The notes under the pieces are model-generated. The model was not told where the DNA came from. It searched no databases and was given only the letters and a program-made list of their open reading frames with translations. Below are positions 1 to 38,752 of a stretch of 64,000 nt of DNA, piece by piece. Origin of the DNA: Whitmania pigra. Taxonomy: Eukaryota; Annelida; Clitellata; Hirudinida; Haemopidae. The stretch spans positions 2,492,501 through 2,556,500 of the forward strand of contig JAJTWR010000278.1 of NCBI GenBank assembly GCA_021613335.1. Direction: 5' to 3'. Both the position numbers and the translations under genes were made by a program. How positions within the stretch are numbered: the stretch's first letter is position 1; every line of letters starts with the position of its first letter.

Positions 1-610
1 TGATGATAATGACGATGATGGTGATGATGACGATGGTGACGGTGATGACGTTGAACTTGTGGACGTGTGACGTCATCACCTTCTCATCACGTGACTTAGT
101 TAAACTCGGCCTTCTAAATTTCTCGCTTTTCGAATCTCCAATGTCACTACCATCGCCGTCATTGTCATCATCATCATTATCATCATCGCTCTGTTGAAGA
201 TCATCATCATGATGAAACCACACGAAATGCTAAAATGTATAAAATTGAAAGCATTGCTTTTTTAAATGTTCAAAATATTTCATTCAAAATATTCATGTCA
301 CATAGAAACTTGTTACTTTCGGTCGTAAGGTCGGTTTATAGGGTTTTAATGGAGCCTTTAGTTCCCTTCTAACCTATTAAAGAATTAAATAAATAAATAC
401 ATATAATTTATTAAACAATTAAATTAAATAAAACTTAGATAATGTCATTTAAGAAATTTATTTAGAGATCCAAAATCCTAAAATAAATTAGTTATGATGA
501 GTTGGTATTTCCTTTTAAAATTTCAAGGCACTGAGATTGAAACTGAAACTGAAACTCTGCCACTTCCGGAAGTCGGCCATGTTTGTTTGGAGGCGCGAAG
601 GATTTTAAAG

Positions 611-15493
<14,883 letters not shown>

Positions 15494-18171
15494 CATCAAT
15501 ATTTCTCATTTTATTCGCGGTTGGCTGTCTCCATCATTAATTGGAGGTGAATTATAATTTTTAATTATCGATCGATGACAATCTCGACTGGAGATGATCT
15601 TATTAACGATGCCCTGTTTGTGAAAATGAATCAAACGGCTAGCTCGTTCGAAGTTAAAATTTGAACAGGTGCAAAACAATGGCAAGAATTGCTCAAAAAT
15701 TGATGAGTACTTTTAACAAAATCCATGTTTTATTCATGAATAATTACAGATCCTCATTAATAATTGGAAATAATTTCATGTTTTTCGGCAGGTGCCATTA
15801 CCTTAATTTTGAAGTTTATGTTTAATTCTCGCGATATTTATTTTTTCAGCCAGCAACAGACTGGTATCCTGTCCCCCCATCTTCTTGCTCATCATCATTT
15901 TTAATACGGTGACGTCACGAACGTTTTCATGACGTCGTGAATATTTCTTGAAATTTAAATGTTTATTTTCCTGATGCTTCGTCTGCGAAAGAGGAGAAAG
16001 ATGAAGTAACAACTGCTCAATCACAAACATCGGCAACGACATCACAAGAAACCTTCACTTCTCTTCTTCGTCAAATTAAAAAAAACAAGTCATTAATTCC
16101 GTTTTTCATTTGAATTTAATTTATTTTAATTCATTTGATACGATTCATGTTTTAATCTTCTAACCCTTTGGTCTCGCACATTCGTCGCATCGATCAGGCG
16201 TTTGAAGTTAGGATCACTAGCATCACTCAAGCTCGAACATATCGACATTAATTAAATTTCTTTCATCTTCCAACGACCACCTCGGAATTACTTCCGCGAT
16301 TCACTTTTTATTTCCTAAAAATAACCTTTGAAAAGGGAGACTATAAATCCTGTCTTTCTCATGTAAACAAAACAACGAGATTCTCGAGCGCTACCGCCAT
16401 CTTTTATTTCAACTTCGTTTGTCTGCTTGGCCTGTTCGAGTTGGTCGTTTTTGTTTGGAAATTTATTTTATTTATTATTTATCAAATGCAATAATAACAA
16501 AATATTTAAAACAATTTGAATAATAATAGAATTTCTGCTTCAGAAATTTCTGTTCTTTTTTTCTTTGTTGATATAACTAATTTTTTTTAAATTTCTCTTA
16601 CATTTAATCAATTTCTTGCATGAATATGTATTTATTCCTCATAAATTGTTTTCAATGTAAACAAATAAAAAGGATTTGTTGCTTAAGTGATATTTGCAAA
16701 CATCATTTGATTCGTTCAACGGCTTCTATATTTTTGATTGTATTGTGTCGTGCTTCGAGCAGGTTAAATCATTTACAATTCTCAAGAAGAACTTCTGAAC
16801 ATTTTTCGATGACTTGAAGGTTCAAATTGAACTCAACAAGAAGTTCATTGGTGCTACGTTATAGCTAGGTGTTTCTGCCTTTATAGTGAGTTGAGTGAGC
16901 TATAAAAAATAAATATATATATATAATCATAAATTAAGCCCGTAATGATTTAAAAACATTTTCCATTTGCATTCAAGCTTGAGTTTCTGCTAAAAGACCT
17001 GAACTTTATAGATTTGCCTTTTTCAACAAATATGAGATGTGCCAAGACTTATTTCAACAAACTTAAGAAATTAAAATATTCTAAGCATGGGTCGGTTCAT
17101 TAATTCTCACATCAACCAGCTTAAAAAGTTTTTTGCAATTTCTCCCCATAACTCACTTTGGCTTCAGCAACTTCTTCAATATCCTTGGTATCCTCTTATA
17201 GGAATAGTTTGGAAACTAAACAAATTTTCCATTCCGAAACAACAAAATAATTCACCTTGTGTTGAATATTTGGTCATATTATAATCGACTCATTCGCTTT
17301 ATAATTATAATCACTTACTTAGTTTAAGCTGAACATTGCAAAAGGTCATTGAGCACAAATAAGCGCACCTGTAACACGTGATCAATTTCATGCATGGTGG
17401 TGCATTAAATGGACTTCTGCAGGACTGATCTTGTGACGTATCAATCCAGTTGAATTATTAATGCATTCTACCGTGTTTGACACACAAAACAAGAGAATTC
17501 TGAAGGACATTATTTTTATCCTGAAATTTTAATCAAAGTTTATCGGTAGTTTAGAGACGAATGGTCTAAAGCTAAAATATTAGTTCCCTAATTCATTTCA
17601 TCCAACCAAATATACAACAATTAAGTAACTTGATACAAAAAATAACAACTTTTCTTAAGATGAAGTGTCCATTTTTAAATTGTCCATTAAATAGTTTTCG
17701 CCTTTCAAATATAGTGCAATATTTAATATAATTTAATACAATAATTAATATTCTCGATTTACAGAGAAACAATTATTTTAAAAATCTCGTAGGTTCATAG
17801 GTTGACCTGGTTATGAAGCTACGCAACTCTAAAATTACTGATAAAAAACTAGAATGGTCACTGTTCCCCAGTTATCTCATCTCCATAGTTATTCAGGCGT
17901 GCCAAGTGATGCTTAGAATTTCCAGCATGAGAGGCAAACCAGTGCGACTGGTTCTCATTAAAAATTCCACGAGAACGATGGAGCGTGCACGGTAGGAATG
18001 GTCAATGGAATCATTTGGAAAAGAAAGACTTGCTTGTCAGTCCTGTACAGACGTTATTCTCGACATGACCTAAGTTGGACATCCGATGTTGACATGTAAA
18101 TGGTCATCTTATATTAATGTTATAGTGTAGCTAACTTGTTTTTGAGACAAATAAATGACTAATAAGTACTA
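15494..18171. other. Gene-free stretch
   Basis: AT-rich intergenic sequence after the stop of the secreted-protein gene. No canonical AATAAA was seen close to the stop. No domain-bearing frame on either strand. Confidence 0.5.
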
Positions 18172-18180
18172 TATACACAT

Positions 18181-18383
18181 GGTGACCCGTCAAAATAGCC
18201 CAGCGACAAAATAGCCCCGTCAAAACATCCCCGTCAATGTATGTTAATAAAAAAAATATTTATATGAGTTGATACATTAACATATAACTTATTTCAAATT
18301 TAATTAAATGAAATGAGTTTTATGTTTTGATCGTGCTATTGTGACGGGGCTATTTTGTCGCCGGGCTATTATGACGGGGTGCC
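18181..18383. mobile_element. MITE with long terminal inverted repeats and 9-bp target duplication
   Basis: The left end starts GGTGACCCGTCAAAATAGC and the reverse complement of the right end starts GGCACCCCGTCATAATAGC. The two arms agree over roughly 48 bases with about half a dozen mismatches. Inside each arm the unit CCCCGTCA-AAATAGC is repeated. Both flanks carry the 9-mer TATACACAT (18172-18180 and 18384-18392). A 9-bp duplication is typical of Mutator-like elements, so a non-autonomous MULE is the best guess; the flanks are TA-rich, so chance contributes. No coding capacity in 203 bp. Confidence 0.75.
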
Positions 18384-18404
18384 TATACACATATATATAT
18401 ACAC

Positions 18405-18483
18405 CCTAACAATATATATTGTTGAATATTTGGTCATATTATTATATATATATATATAACTTTATATTTTATAATTTAATTTG

Positions 18484-18515
<32 letters not shown>
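18405..18515. repeat. (TA)n dinucleotide tract
   Basis: Two TA runs (about 18437-18455 and 18488-18515) just right of the MITE. Confidence 0.85.
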
Positions 18516-18534
18516 GTTTTATAATAATAACAAT

Positions 18535-18577
18535 ATCAGCAAACAACAACCGTAATGATGGTAGCAGCGTTAGTAAT
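18535..18577 (+). repeat. 43-bp dispersed repeat, copy 1
   Basis: Matches 19909-19951 with a single mismatch. It begins ATCAGCAAACAACAACCG, and each copy follows an AT-rich simple repeat. Confidence 0.75.
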
Positions 18578-19908
18578 TATCGAAATAAATTAATTTCCAG
18601 GTTAATAAATTAACCTTCAAGCAGAAGCTATGGGTTTCAGCACCCTGGGCATAACAGATAACGTGGCAACCTCCACCCTAACATTACCAGTTTGACGCTC
18701 CCTAGGCATGCCCTGTATCCCCCTTCCCCTTTGCCACGCCACCGCGTTCACGTTAAAATGTCACAATGTTAAAAACGTGTTGCACCAAACCATGGTTTAT
18801 TTAACGCTGCTATGAATGTGACTTTTTAACTTCTTTTTTTAACCAATCAAAGCAAAAATGTCTGTTCGGTTCTTTTTTCTGGAAAACCTTTTTAAAGTAA
18901 AATTCTTTTTGATTTTCCCATCAAATCTTCCGACTCCAGGCTCGCGTTTTTTTTACTCGACGTTTTTCAGCTGGAATTTTATCTTTCCTGTTTTCATGCA
19001 ACATTTTGGAGCATCTGCCGTTGATGAATGAAGCCCTAAGCTATAGATGATGGTTATGATGACGACGACGGAGCTGTTTGTCTGGAAAAGTTTTATACGC
19101 GAAAACTTAAAACCTGAATAGCTTCTAGCGCGTGGTGTCAACTGAAGATTTTTCTTCTCATTTATCATTTTATTAATCAGTTTAAACACATTATCAATAA
19201 AAATAAGACCTCACTTTGCGCTGAGCACTTCAAAGAAATCTTGTTTACGTGTTTTTCCTAAGATGAGTACTCGCACATGCTTTTATTTAGTACGCCTCCG
19301 TAGGCAGATGCATTCCTAACCCAACCTTATTTACAGTCAAAGGATGGTGGTCCGAACAAGCTACTCTGCATCTCACCACGCAGTATTTTTTCAGGCCTCA
19401 ACGTCACAAGATTAAGGTCACTCAATTCAGCCTAAGTCGATACTGCCCCGAGCCAAAATGTATAAGGGTCTTGCCTCTCTTCAAAAGGTAGAAGATTGTA
19501 TTAAAACAAAACTCGGCTCAAATTTTACTGGAGACCTCAAAATTGAATTCGCAGACATTTTTATTAGCACGACCGTTGAATCGGCACGACAGAAGAGATG
19601 CCGGTTTTCTGGTCTGACCAGTACGCAGTCGACGTGGTTCTCGCAGCTAAGCGCTAAAGGTATTACTCTCAAAAATCAATTAACCTCGATTCAGCAAAAA
19701 TAAATTCTGTCCCACGAATTAAGTACATGAAAAATCGTTGATGCTAATTTTGCAAGGCAAAATATTCCGACACGAGAGAACTTCTAGGGGCAGGGCGTTC
19801 CATGGAAAGCTGAACAATAAGACGAGATGAGACAGCTCCGATCGATTAAGGCTCTCCAATCTTGGAAACACAGCACAAAAACAACAATAGTAATAATAAT
19901 AATAACAA

Positions 19909-19951
19909 CATCAGCAAACAACAACCGTAATGATGGTAGCAGCGTTTGTAA
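19909..19951 (+). repeat. 43-bp dispersed repeat, copy 2
   Basis: Second copy of the 18535-18577 segment, 1.37 kb away in the same orientation, lying just 3' of the RhoGDI stop codon. Confidence 0.75.
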
Positions 19952-20058
19952 TAGAAATAATATGAAGAGCTACAATTAAAAATCGAATCATCTTCGTGGT
20001 TTTATCGTAGGACGAACCCGAGACCGACGCGGATTCGTTCGGTTCGAACGTTCGGGGT

Positions 20059-22226
20059 TCAAACCCAGTCTTTCTTGATCTCGAGCTTCCACTCCCATCT
20101 GAGGTGCTCGAACTTGTCGTCATCAGTGAAGAGGCTCTTGATCTTGTACGAGCCTCGTGCCAGCATGCCTGACGGGGCCTCCTCGATCGGAGTGGTGTAC
20201 GACTGGATCTCCGTTTTAGGCCCGTAGCTGCCCACCATGAACGTGTTCTTGTCCACTGCAGAAACCAAGACATTTTAATTTCTCTGGTTAAGTAACATCT
20301 CTTTGCACTTTTAATGAAATGTTAGTCAAATGTAGATGTGAAAAGTTGTATCTCAAGGAAGTGCATAAGATAGGGTAAATGATTTATACTAGGTATAAAG
20401 ACTTATACTAGGCATTCGTACATTCAAATCATCCATAGAGTAAGAGATAATAAAACTTCATAATTCGGGCCTTCAAACGAGCACATCAAATAATAAAAAC
20501 AAGTTAGACTATAAAACAAAAAATATCTACCGAACCATCCAATTCATCAACATCTTGCCATCTCATGGCAAACTGATACATGTGAGCAGCAGTTCACCAA
20601 GGATAAGTTAAAGTCGAACATCAAAGAACCAATTTACAAGGAAACTACGCTCATTAGAACAAAAAACATCGACAGAGTTTATAAAACTGCCATTTTTTTT
20701 AGATAATCACTAATAAATTACTGGAACGAGACATCGGACAGAAGCATACGAATAAACGTTTGCAAAGAGCGAAGGAAACGAATACCGACCACTGATGCCT
20801 CCCCTGGTCGACTGTTGAACGTACTTGAGTCCCTGCACGATTTCTCTCTGCACGTAGAAGTAGATCTTGACACGATACTGGCATCCCTCCTGAAGCACGA
20901 ACGTCTGCTTCTTGAGCTCCTCCAAATCACCTGCAAACAAAACACGTTCACATTACTGCTATTAAAGGAACGCGTTCACTTCGTCGTATGCAAAACATCA
21001 TCGGCTCCTCTGGCTCTCGGCAAATGAAGAAAGAATTCCGAGGCAGATTCTTCCGCCAATTAATTTAAAGTCTCGTTAATATTATCATTATTGATGTTGC
21101 TTCTTAATATTTTACAGCTCAAATAGTAATTCAGCACCTAAGCCATGTTTGCAATTATTAGCGGGTGTCACAAAAGTAATGAAATTAATCGAAGCCCTTT
21201 CATTCACTTCCTTAAATAAACATTCCACAAACTTAACGGTCAATTATCGCCTTATTAGTCACTTAATTATTCGCATATTTTATAAATCACTCGACCAAAC
21301 TGGAGAACGTAGACGGCCCGAGTTTAAGTTGAAATTATGCTTGGCATAATTCTTATCGCTAGTCATTGGTGAGAACTTGCATCCCCAAAAAATATAATGT
21401 GCTCTTTAATCTTGAATATGTCACTGTGACCGTTCGCAAACGACGTCGAAAACAATTATCAGCTTTACTTAAATCCTTTCTTTAATTGCTTCCTTGTACA
21501 AAGCCAGAGATGAATTTTATTCATTAAAATAACCAACAAAATGTTTACTAAGCAACTGTTATAACAGCAAATCTCCCACTGAAGTAATTTTAAACACATA
21601 TCAACTATTTATGCCATAATTAATCAGTTCTGGAAACAAAATGCTCAGCCATGCAAACCTGTCAGGTCGACTTCGATGTCTGGCCTTCCCTCCACCAAAA
21701 GGGCAAGTTTTGTCACGACCACTCTCCTTGGATCATTGGGAACTTGAAAGAAAATTCAATCATTGCATGCAATCACTCATGTTTCAGTACTGACAAATTG
21801 CAAAACTTAAATGATTTAAGTGTGCATAACTGCTAAATCTTTTGGTCTGTTTTAAAATCCTTGCTAATTCAGAACACCTACATCCAAACATCTGAAATGT
21901 TTGTATAAGCTATGCGAAACTGATTACAAGACCTGGTCCATTTTGTTCACATTGAGAGATTTCTTAACTGATGCAAGTAAGACTTTTAAGCATAGCAGAG
22001 AGTAACAGTAGAATTTAAGAAGAAAGTCTAGTAAAATTACGAAAATCCACTAACAAACTTCAACAGCAACTGGATTGCTGGTGCCCAAAAGTGTCTCCTT
22101 GTACTTCCTGAGGCTTTCATCTTCTGCATCAGTCTTAAGAATCTCTTCAAGCGTTTTCTGCTCAGGAGGCTGATATCCTGGCGTCTCATCGGGAATCAAG
22201 TCATCGCCGTGTTCTTTGTCAGCCAT
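20059..22226 (-). CDS. ARHGDIA: Rho GDP-dissociation inhibitor (RhoGDI), complete
   Basis: Four coding exons on the minus strand: 22226-22055, 21742-21659, 20930-20790 and 20255-20059. All internal junctions are phase 1 and the sum is 594 bp (197 residues; vertebrate RhoGDI1 has 204). RhoGDI extracts prenylated Rho/Rac/Cdc42 from membranes and holds them GDP-bound in the cytosol. The acidic N-terminal arm (residues 1-57, with [15 protein letters not shown]) matches the GTPase-contacting helices. The C-terminal immunoglobulin-like sandwich that binds the geranylgeranyl group follows: [26 protein letters not shown], then [46 protein letters not shown]. No truncation or missing block seen. The symbol is by family; orthology to one vertebrate paralogue is not implied. 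Confidence 0.96.
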
Positions 22227-22574
22227 TTTTTTACCTTTATTACAATTAAGCGCGGTTAACCTCCAGACTTTTACAAAATTAAATAACTTGGAACAAGTTT
22301 CAAATTTAATGGTAGCAAAACCAAAACCTAGGTACTGACAACAACTAACCAGGAAATAAGCGCAACAAGCTCACAATCTGACAAACCGGCAGTGTCTACC
22401 TACTTAGGCAAATCGATTAGTTCCGCTTTAGTAAAAATCGCTTCAAGAGGCACAAAAGACTTAGAAAATTCAAGTTAAAAATTTAATATAGAATAAAATT
22501 CTCCACCAACCACTCAAGAGCAGAGCCAACACCCCCAAAAATTCAGGATAAACCAAAGCGGCAGCTAAGCTTAC

Positions 22575-22620
22575 CAGGACGAGGCGATGCAGTTTTTTTC
22601 TCGAGATGGCCGAATTACAT
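22575..22620 (-). other. Possible non-coding 5' exon end of RhoGDI
   Basis: A strong donor (GTAAGC) on the minus strand starts at 22574, about 350 bases upstream of the RhoGDI start codon. It could end a 5' untranslated exon. The upstream exon limit given is nominal. Confidence 0.3.
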
Positions 22621-22907
22621 ATATGAATCACTTTAAATATTTTTATTACAACGAATTTAAATATTTTATATTTATTATATCTAATTATTAGCAAGAAATA
22701 AGATTACGCTTTGCATGTTAAGTGAAAGAAACACTAAAATAAGTTTGAAGCAGAAGCTTTTCAATAATTATCAATGAAAAATGTAATTTAAAAATTTTAT
22801 TAACACAACAATTATAAGCATAAATATAAAATAACACAAAAAAGTACTCAAGTCATTAACAAAATGAAATGTAACACGCTTTAAGGCTTTTGCTAATGAC
22901 CACAAAC

Positions 22908-22913
22908 TTTATT
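22908..22913 (-). terminator. Polyadenylation signal AATAAA
   Basis: Minus-strand AATAAA about 120 bases past the stop codon of the AT-hook-like gene. Confidence 0.55.
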
Positions 22914-23029
22914 GAAATAATCACTCGGAACCGTACTTTTTCAACAAAGCAAACTTTTTAAAGCCAATGTATTTACAAAAAAACAAACATTAAAGATACA
23001 TTCTGGTCACTAAGTCATTTAAGATAATA

Positions 23030-23996
23030 TCAAGCGTAATTTGCACATCTGGCAGCAAGTGACTTCGTCTGATTCATCAGAGATTCAAGGGATTGCATAC
23101 TTGTGGGCCCAGAAAATTGAAGACTCTTTAGCTGTTGTTGTAAAAACTCGTCAACAACATTAATAACGGATTTCCAAATAATTTCTCTGTTGTCGCCAGG
23201 CTGTGTTGTTTCGACCTTAAATCATTCAATTTTTAGTTATTTCGAATTGCAACCTTGATCAGATAATGAATGCCATTTTTACCTTATTGACGTTGGTGTC
23301 TTCAGACAATATCTTCCTTTTACGGCCTCTTTTCTTCGGCTCGCTCGTCGGTTTATTTGTGACTAAACATTAATAAATTGTATAACTTAAATATGAACTT
23401 TAGAACCGGCATTAGTAACACAAATTTAAGGTTAGGATAATTACAATCAAGAAGTTGACTTGGAAACCTTCGTTAGTATTAGATTTACGTGGCCTGCCTC
23501 TTCCACGTTTTAAAGGGACGGTTGGACGATCAGTCTCGTCAAGCTCGATTGTTGCTTCTTTGATAGATGCCAATTCTTCAAAATGGAGTGATAAGTTTCT
23601 CACTGGCATTTTTGAACCTTTTTTCAGTTTAGGAGTACTTGAAATGGGCCCTTGTATGGGTTTTCTGGTCCAAATGTTTATTGGAGAGAATTCTTCATCT
23701 TCTGGTTGGGCGCATGACAAATAACGATTAGTGCATTCCCGTATTTCAAGCTTAGTGAATCCTTCGAAAGGTTTCTGAAGTGGAAAAATAAAGAAAGTTT
23801 TGATGCTATGATGGAAATATTTTTAAATTAAAAATCTCACCTCATCCTCATGTTCCGTTGCAACGATTTTTTCAAATTCATCAAGACCATCTCTAAAAGG
23901 TCTCAAAAAATCCAAACTTAACGGTTTGTTATGAGCAGACGATACAAAAACACCTCTTTCTCTTCTTGGTCTGCCTGGAAACAAAGATCTCGACAT
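23030..23996 (-). CDS. Basic nuclear-type protein with AT-hook-like motifs, family unknown
   Basis: Four exons on the minus strand: 23996-23841, 23774-23468, 23362-23283 and 23215-23030. Phases 0, 1, 0 close and the sum is 729 bp (242 residues). The start codon is followed by a basic segment (MSRSLFPGRPRRERG). Near residue 142 there is KRGRGRPRK, a good AT-hook core (GRP flanked by basic residues), and near residue 165 KKRGRKRK, which could be a second hook or a nuclear localisation signal. An acidic stretch (EHEDE) lies at the end of exon 1. The C-terminal 60 residues (IIWKSVINVVDEFLQQQL, then SLESLMNQTKSLA) look helical. These suggest a chromatin or kinetochore-type DNA-binding protein, but I do not recognise a family. 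The gene is compact, with introns of 67-105 bases, unlike its neighbours. It lies about 0.8 kb upstream of RhoGDI on the same strand. Confidence 0.8.
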
Positions 23997-23999
23997 GTT

Positions 24000-25761
24000 C
24001 AGAATAGTAGCACTGAAAATACTATAATGAAGTCTTGATACCGCAAACGAGGTTCTTAAGAAGGGTTGCTAGAAGGCTTTTGTCTTACTTACTTTGATGT
24101 AAACTTCAAATGAATCTGAGAATAGGAGTCATTTGAATTTTATTGTCTTTCAAAAGGACACCTAGCCCAATAGAGTTTCCGCTAGCATTTCACTGTCCAT
24201 TAATGGGCATTGGAATGCTAATGAATTTACTGGTAGGACAAGCATAGCCGATCGCCCTTTTAGGAGCAAATTGCAATCACAGCGCACCTGATTTTAGCGA
24301 ATGTATTGCAGGCCACCACTTAAAACTAGTTGTGAGAAAATGTCTAGATTATTTTCGACTGTCAATAATTCCGCCAGCTACAGAATACTTCCCAGAACAT
24401 TTCAAATATTATTAAAAGATTTTTGCTAGACGTATTAATATATGTCTTAAGTTAAGTTTTAATATTATTTCTTAATATCCACAATGTCTCTAGCGCCATT
24501 GTCCCATAGCATTATCTACCTATTAGTTGAGCAAATACGTAAATCTTAGGATTTGTGACAATTCACTGATCCCACGTATCTAAATATGTATGTAAAAATC
24601 AATCACATTAAAGAGATGAAATAAAAACAATTAATTAATTTATTTATGAGCTTTAACTGTTTACGAGGTTCTTTAATATAAGATATATAGTAATGGACAG
24701 TAATGGGCATTCTTTAATATGAGATATCCGCGAATCATGAGAATGATGATTATAGTCCAAGAAGCAGGAGCTAGCTTATTTGTTGTTAGCGGTGAACATT
24801 TTATTAGTTCAACTCTCTGCAATTGTCACAACAGCAAATCGATCTAGGAATTACTTGAAACAATAAAATACAATACAATCGATGCATCGACACTGCAACT
24901 ATCTGAGGCTATATGAACGAGAACCGACGGCGACCACCTGATAAAAATAATCCAGGTGACAAACAAAAGATACAGAAAATGAATGATCAAAGGTAAGTTT
25001 CGTTGACTGCAGACTCAAAATTGCAAACAGAATGTTTAATACTTCGATGGGAATTCTTGATTAAAACTCAGTTTAAATTAAAAACGAAATATTAATGAAA
25101 ATTAATGACAATTATGAAAAACTCAATTTTAGCAGACCCGAGAGAACTTATTAGGAGGGAGGCACTGACATCATCATCACAACCACCACCACCATCACCC
25201 TCGTCATCATCATCTTTAACTTCTCTCTACAATCATAAGCTTCAAGAGAATCATAGAACAGGTTTCCTACGATCAAAACAAATAATTAATTTAGCAGTTC
25301 TTATTTAAGTCATCAAAAATTAAAAGCTGTAAATTGAAGAAGCGTTAAAAAAAATAAAATATAAAGAAATACATCGAGTTGTTTGACAACATTTCAAGTT
25401 TCCTAAATTTTGAACGAAAGTCCAGGGAAAGATTTCCGACATCCGCAGAAGAAACAAAAAAGAATTTCAAGCCAAATGGATGCTGGAAGCCTATCTTTCT
25501 GCTTCCCTGAACCAATTGAAGGTGATGACTGAGATGAGGAAGATTAAGATGATGAGGAAAAGATAATAATGATGATGATGACGACGATGGCGCTCCGAGC
25601 GTTGTAAGTAGCCAATCTGACTAAAAAACCCAAAATATGGAAACCTTGCAGTGGAGGAATTGAATAATATCATTAATTATAACACAATTAAATGCAACAA
25701 CAGGATGAGGGCAAGAATAATATTAATTAATTAATATCGACATAGGAAACATTATGCACGG
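24000..25761. other. Gene-free stretch
   Basis: Between the AT-hook-like gene and the tamalin stop codon. Short ATC/CAC runs at about 25168-25215 and GAT at 25570-25590. No supported gene. Confidence 0.5.
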
Positions 25762-36940
<11,179 letters not shown>

Positions 36941-37661
36941 CTGAAAAGAAACATCTAATTGTAATTAATTAATCTAATGGATGCTATCTGATTAAGAAAT
37001 TAAAGTAATTAATCGTTAAAAAAATTCAGTTCAGAAATAAGAAATTGAAAATTGCTTACATAACTGTTAATAGACTTAGATCTCTTCTTTATGTAATCCA
37101 TTAACAGCCGTTTCAAAACTTATTCTTTGAATAAAGTGCCCCATGTGCAGTAATTAAAAAAAAATGCTTTATTAAACTACAATCTGATGTTGGCATCCAA
37201 AGGTTTGCATATGACGGCAAAAATGAAAGCACGACTGCTCACAAGACAACTAGGCCACGTTCAATAACGGTAAACAACCCGACCGCTAGATACGGTAGCC
37301 AATGTTTGCAAACTCAATTTAATGCTTGGTGATATAATGATCTTGGGCAACCTTCATATTTTACTTTCAGTTACGGTATACATTGAACGAATAAATGATG
37401 TTGTAATTGGTGCAAACGCGAAAGAAATTTTCAAGTCACGCTCGAATTGCATTTATAAACGATCCTTTCAGTAGCAAGTTGATTTTATCAGAACACTTAA
37501 TAGAAATACTAATAAATAAAATTCACAAAAATGTATATTTCTATGTAGTATACGTAGTACTTGCTTATATTTAATGAAAGACAAAATTTTGTTAACATTA
37601 TTATTTTTCTTTAAGAGTCCTCGGTACAGACTTAACAAGAAAAGCATTAGTTTATAAATGT

Positions 37662-37750
37662 TTTGCTTAAAATGATGATAATTTAGCAAATCTAATCCGT
37701 TCTAACATCAATTATAAGAACGTGGAATGTTGCTGGCATAAGTGGAACGT
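37662..37750 (+). repeat. 89-bp direct repeat, copy 1
   Basis: Same length as 38032-38120 with about two substitutions, and 370 bp apart in the same orientation. Lies in the interval between the tamalin and TIPRL genes. Confidence 0.85.
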
Positions 37751-38031
37751 AACTTGATGAATAACTAACGAGTGACTAAAGAGTGAATGTACTCTGCAAC
37801 GGAGCATGGAAAAATAAAAAGAACCTAAGATGCACTAAGCCTTTCAACACACGTTTTCAGTTAGGCTTTAACAAACAAGATTACAATAGCAAGCATCAAC
37901 ATAAAAAATGCGAATTCCATGATTGAACTTGAAAATTACGATTTCACCAGCTTACGATTTAGTTACTCCAGTGACTGCTCATGAGTTTTGATGAGCGTTT
38001 GATAATGCAATCGGTAGATGAATAAAAACAC

Positions 38032-38120
38032 TTTGCTTAAAATGATGATAATTTAGCAAATCTAATCCGTTCCAACATCAATTATAAGAACATGGAATGT
38101 TGCTGGCATAAGTGGAACGT
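38032..38120 (+). repeat. 89-bp direct repeat, copy 2
   Basis: Second copy of 37662-37750. The low divergence implies a recent duplication. Confidence 0.85.
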
Positions 38121-38752
38121 TAGGAAAAGAGTTATACAATATAAAAATTGCCATAAAATCCACATGCGTCTCAAATTTTGTAGTCAAGACGTGTACAATG
38201 CCTCAAGTCACAACTGTGTCTCATTACAAAACGATAGCATATATCTATAAACCTGTCACAAAGCTAAATGCCATTTAATTACGTTTCCTATTAGTAATCA
38301 TTTAACGAAAATTCAACTATGAGGGACATTTTGATTTTCTGTGAAGGATTGATCGATCTATCTATTAACTAGAGTAATAAAAAAGCAAACCTCCACTCGA
38401 CTATCCAAAAATTCTCCTGAAAGTAGCTCGAGACTTGTTTTTTAAGATGGTCAGTTTCATAAGTTGAAGTCAAGGAACAAATAGTGGGAATGCCAATGGA
38501 AAACTTTAAGTTATATCAAATCAAAGCCTCATCTTCTAGTAAAATAGGTTCAATTAATTTACATTTGAAAGAGACTTAATAAAAGTTTTAATTTAATTAA
38601 TTAGATTTAAACAAATAATAATAAATGACGCAATTAAAATATTGAAACCTTAAACACTCAATATTTTTTATATTAAATATTTATTCCAATTTTCGCAAAC
38701 TAAAAGTGGATTTTGTGTTTGTTTTCGTTCCCTTTGCTGCTGTTTGTCGAAG

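Noticed and set aside
19911..20273. 120-codon minus-strand frame overlapping the RhoGDI last exon
   Set aside because: A shifted frame over the real exon; the RhoGDI frame matches the family from the splice acceptor to the stop.
22470..22694. 74-codon minus-strand frame upstream of RhoGDI
   Set aside because: Hydrophobic but without homology that I recognise; it overlaps a likely 5' untranslated exon and promoter.
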